Source: Paraburkholderia caribensis (GTDB lineage: Bacteria; Pseudomonadota; Gammaproteobacteria; Burkholderiales; Burkholderiaceae). Taken from it: DNA of 64,000 nucleotides. Every line of letters starts with the position of its first letter. Position 1 is the first letter of the stretch. Under the pieces are notes generated by a model. That model worked only from the letters and a program-made list of their open reading frames with translations, searched no databases and had not been told where the DNA came from. Shown here piece by piece: positions 62,388 to 64,000 of this stretch. The position numbers were made by a program, and so were the translations under genes. The stretch lies in NCBI RefSeq assembly GCF_002902945.1, contig NZ_CP026102.1, positions 1,612,001 through 1,676,000 of the forward strand, written 5' to 3'.

Positions 62388-63707
62388 TCAGCGTGCGGCT
62401 TCTTCACGCAGCGTATTGAGACGATCGAGGTCGCGAGCGTAATTCCGCTTGCCGATAAAGAATGCAATCGCGGCGACGAGCGGCGCAAACGGCACGAGTT
62501 GCAATGCGCCAAGCAGTCCGAGCCGGTCGGCCATGACGCCCGTGAGCACTGCGGCGGGCGCCAGACCCAGCAGGTTGTTCGCGAGCGTCAGGGTCGCAAA
62601 TGCCGAGGCGTGGATCGACGGCGGCGTGAGGTTGGCCACCATCGCACCCGACGGACCGCTCGCGCCTGCGCAGAAAAACATGCCGACACCGATCACGATC
62701 AGTTGCAGCGGACCCGCGGGCATCCGAAAGCCGATCGCGAGCAGCGTGAAGCACACGAGGCAAAAGGCGATCGCGGCGGCCCACTTGCGTTCGCGTCCCT
62801 GCTTGCTGAGGCGGTCCGCGAGCGCGCCGCACACTACCATGCCGACGCCCGTCACCAGCACGAACACTGCCGCGCTCGTTGCAGCCTTGCCGGTGGGCAT
62901 GCCGTAGTAGCGATTCAGGAAGCTCGGCATCCACGCCCAGACAGCGGCGGGAACCAGCAGATGGATACCGCTGCCGACATAGGCGCACACGACGGACTTC
63001 GTCGAGAACAGCCCCTTCATCAACGCGCGCAGGCTCATCCGCACGCCGAGCCCTTCCGCCTTGTTCAGGCTTGCCGGCTGCAGCCGGGCGAGACGCTTTT
63101 CGGTAACGACCAGCCGGTAGACGATCACCAGCACGATCCCCAGCGCCGCCATCGCGCCGAACGCCATGCGCCAGCCCATCTGGGCCGCGACCGCGCCGCC
63201 GAGAGCCATGCCCAGCACCGAGCCGAACGCGCCACCCGCCATGAACGTGCCCGTCAGCGTGGCGCGCAGCCGTGCGGGGAAAATGCTCAGGACCACTGCG
63301 ATCCCGACACTGCCATAGGCAGCCTCGCCGATACCGACGAACGCCCGCGCCAGCAGCATCTCGCCGTAGTTCGTCGAGATCGCGCAGCCCAGCGTCGCGA
63401 GACTCCACATCGCCGCCATCAGGACAATGCTTTTCACGCGGCCCCAGCGATCGGCAAGCACCGACAGCGGAAAGGTCAGCACGCCGACCATCAGCGCGAC
63501 CACGCTGCTAAGCGAGCCCAGCCGGGTATCCGAAAGGCCCCACGCGGCCTTGAGCAGCGGAAACACGGCATTCAGCACTTGCCGCGACATGTAGTCGGAG
63601 AGCAGCAGCCCGACCGTCAGGGCAAATACGATCCACGCATAGCCGCGCACATCCGTTTGTGTGGCGGCAACATTGCCCGCCGTGGGCTCGGCATGCTGCA
63701 TGAGCAT
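62388..63707 (-). CDS. MFS organic-acid transporter
   Basis: A 439-residue protein with 12 hydrophobic helices; GAAGGAG precedes the ATG. The helix 2-3 loop has LSVLADRWGRVKSIV, the MFS motif A. Helices 4-5 show LARAFVGIGEAAYGS, a mark of the anion:cation symporter and aromatic acid:proton symporter groups. It is the first gene of the catabolic operon and probably imports its substrate. Confidence 0.88.
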   Translation of the reverse strand: MLMQHAEPTAGNVAATQTDVRGYAWIVFALTVGLLLSDYMSRQVLNAVFPLLKAAWGLSDTRLGSLSSVVALMVGVLTFPLSVLADRWGRVKSIVLMAAMWSLATLGCAISTNYGEMLLARAFVGIGEAAYGSVGIAVVLSIFPARLRATLTGTFMAGGAFGSVLGMALGGAVAAQMGWRMAFGAMAALGIVLVIVYRLVVTEKRLARLQPASLNKAEGLGVRMSLRALMKGLFSTKSVVCAYVGSGIHLLVPAAVWAWMPSFLNRYYGMPTGKAATSAAVFVLVTGVGMVVCGALADRLSKQGRERKWAAAIAFCLVCFTLLAIGFRMPAGPLQLIVIGVGMFFCAGASGPSGAMVANLTPPSIHASAFATLTLANNLLGLAPAAVLTGVMADRLGLLGALQLVPFAPLVAAIAFFIGKRNYARDLDRLNTLREEAAR

Positions 63708-63786
63708 GATGTGTCTCCTTCGTCCCGCTTGATGGCGGCCGCCTCTGCCCGCAGGTCACGGCGACCGGTTATGAATATCGCAGTTC

Positions 63787-63810
63787 GTTCCCCGGCGCTA
63801 GCCGGGGAAC
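63787..63810. terminator. Hairpin between partial gene and catabolic operon
   Basis: GTTCCCCGGC and GCCGGGGAAC form a perfect 10-bp stem with a GCTA loop, about 50 bp past the stop of the gene at the right edge. No T-run. It probably ends that gene so that the MFS operon has its own promoter. Confidence 0.55.
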
Positions 63811-63860
63811 CCGACCTTCGAAGGCCGCGACAAGCGACATCTGGGTTGCACGCCCACCCG

Positions 63861-64000
63861 TCACGCCGCGCGCAGCGGCAAGTTCCTGACGCCCGCCTCG
63901 CGGTTCGGCGCCATGCCGTTGGCAGCGAGCGTCTCATCGGCCGTCTCGTACTGCACGCCGATGCGGTAGATCTCGCGTGCCTCCTTGCCGGTGGCGATGT
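63861..64000 (-). CDS. 3' end of an unidentified gene
   Basis: The last 45 or so codons of a gene that continues past the right edge. They read ATGKEAREIYRIGVQYETAD and later ANGMAPNREAGVRNLPLRAA before TGA. The mix of charged residues and the regular codon use suggest a real protein. I could not place the family from this stub. It lies upstream of the catabolic operon in the same direction. Confidence 0.55.
   Translation of the reverse strand, partial: IATGKEAREIYRIGVQYETADETLAANGMAPNREAGVRNLPLRAA

Overview
The window is about 64 kb of GC-rich DNA from a betaproteobacterium of the Burkholderiaceae, most likely Paraburkholderia or a close relative (Burkholderia, Caballeronia). The pointers are three Burkholderia-type general porins, DUF4148-type small secreted proteins, an N-type ATPase operon, a PhaB acetoacetyl-CoA reductase and the overall codon use. 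No rRNA, tRNA, insertion sequence, CRISPR array or phage structural gene was recognised. The window edges cut two genes: atpB on the left, and an unidentified gene on the right of which only the 3' end is present.

Region 1 (1-23.4 kb) looks like a low-oxygen or stasis survival island. It holds the 3' part of the sequence shown for an N-ATPase operon (atpD-C-Q-R-B), a LemA-like lipoprotein and a zinc alcohol dehydrogenase. A phasin-like gene, phaB and a flavodoxin follow, then four universal stress proteins, a NarL-type response regulator, an Anr/FNR oxygen sensor with four cluster cysteines, an Acg-like nitroreductase and a cytochrome c. After these come a short ribosome-hibernation-like protein, a DUF1269 protein, two porins, a Cache chemoreceptor and the arginine:ornithine antiporter ArcD. 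Eight FNR/Anr-type boxes (TTGAT-N4-ATCAA or close variants) lie 66-92 bp in front of these transcription units, so the region reads as one Anr regulon. It resembles the low-oxygen-activated (lxa) locus described in Burkholderia cenocepacia. The arginine deiminase pathway is broken: arcA runs into an inverted scrap and a fragment of arcB.

Region 2 (23.5-36.9 kb) is mixed. It contains a truncated membrane-transporter gene coupled to an MFS exporter, and a two-component system of the NtrC type beside two secreted or cytosolic proteins that share an undescribed repeated module. It also has a sialidase-fold protein, an isolated TadE/TadG pair, small secreted proteins, a DUF4382 lipoprotein and two gene relics (thioredoxin-reductase-like and gamma-glutamyltransferase-like).

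Region 3 (36.9-42.8 kb) is the most striking accessory piece: a two-gene operon encoding a degenerate-SIR2/TIR protein and a 1289-residue nSTAND NTPase with a membrane helix, a coiled coil and a WD40 array. This is the architecture of an NTP-dependent immune or conflict system. It is followed by an intergenic stretch of lower GC.

Region 4 (42.8-56.5 kb) carries a PAP2 phosphatase, a JmjC/cupin-type oxygenase, a MOSC-reductase-ferredoxin fusion, an aldo/keto reductase, a YbdK-type carboxylate-amine ligase, an outer-membrane barrel and a DUF3300-DUF3300-DUF2950 cell-envelope cluster. A small lipoprotein and a BON-domain protein close the region.

Region 5 (56.5-64 kb) is a tightly packed catabolic operon on the minus strand: MFS importer, quinone oxidoreductase, TauD/TfdA dioxygenase, small hydrolase, Rieske ferredoxin, acyl-CoA ligase and probably the downstream porin. 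It appears built to import, oxygenate and CoA-activate an organic acid whose identity cannot be read from the sequence.
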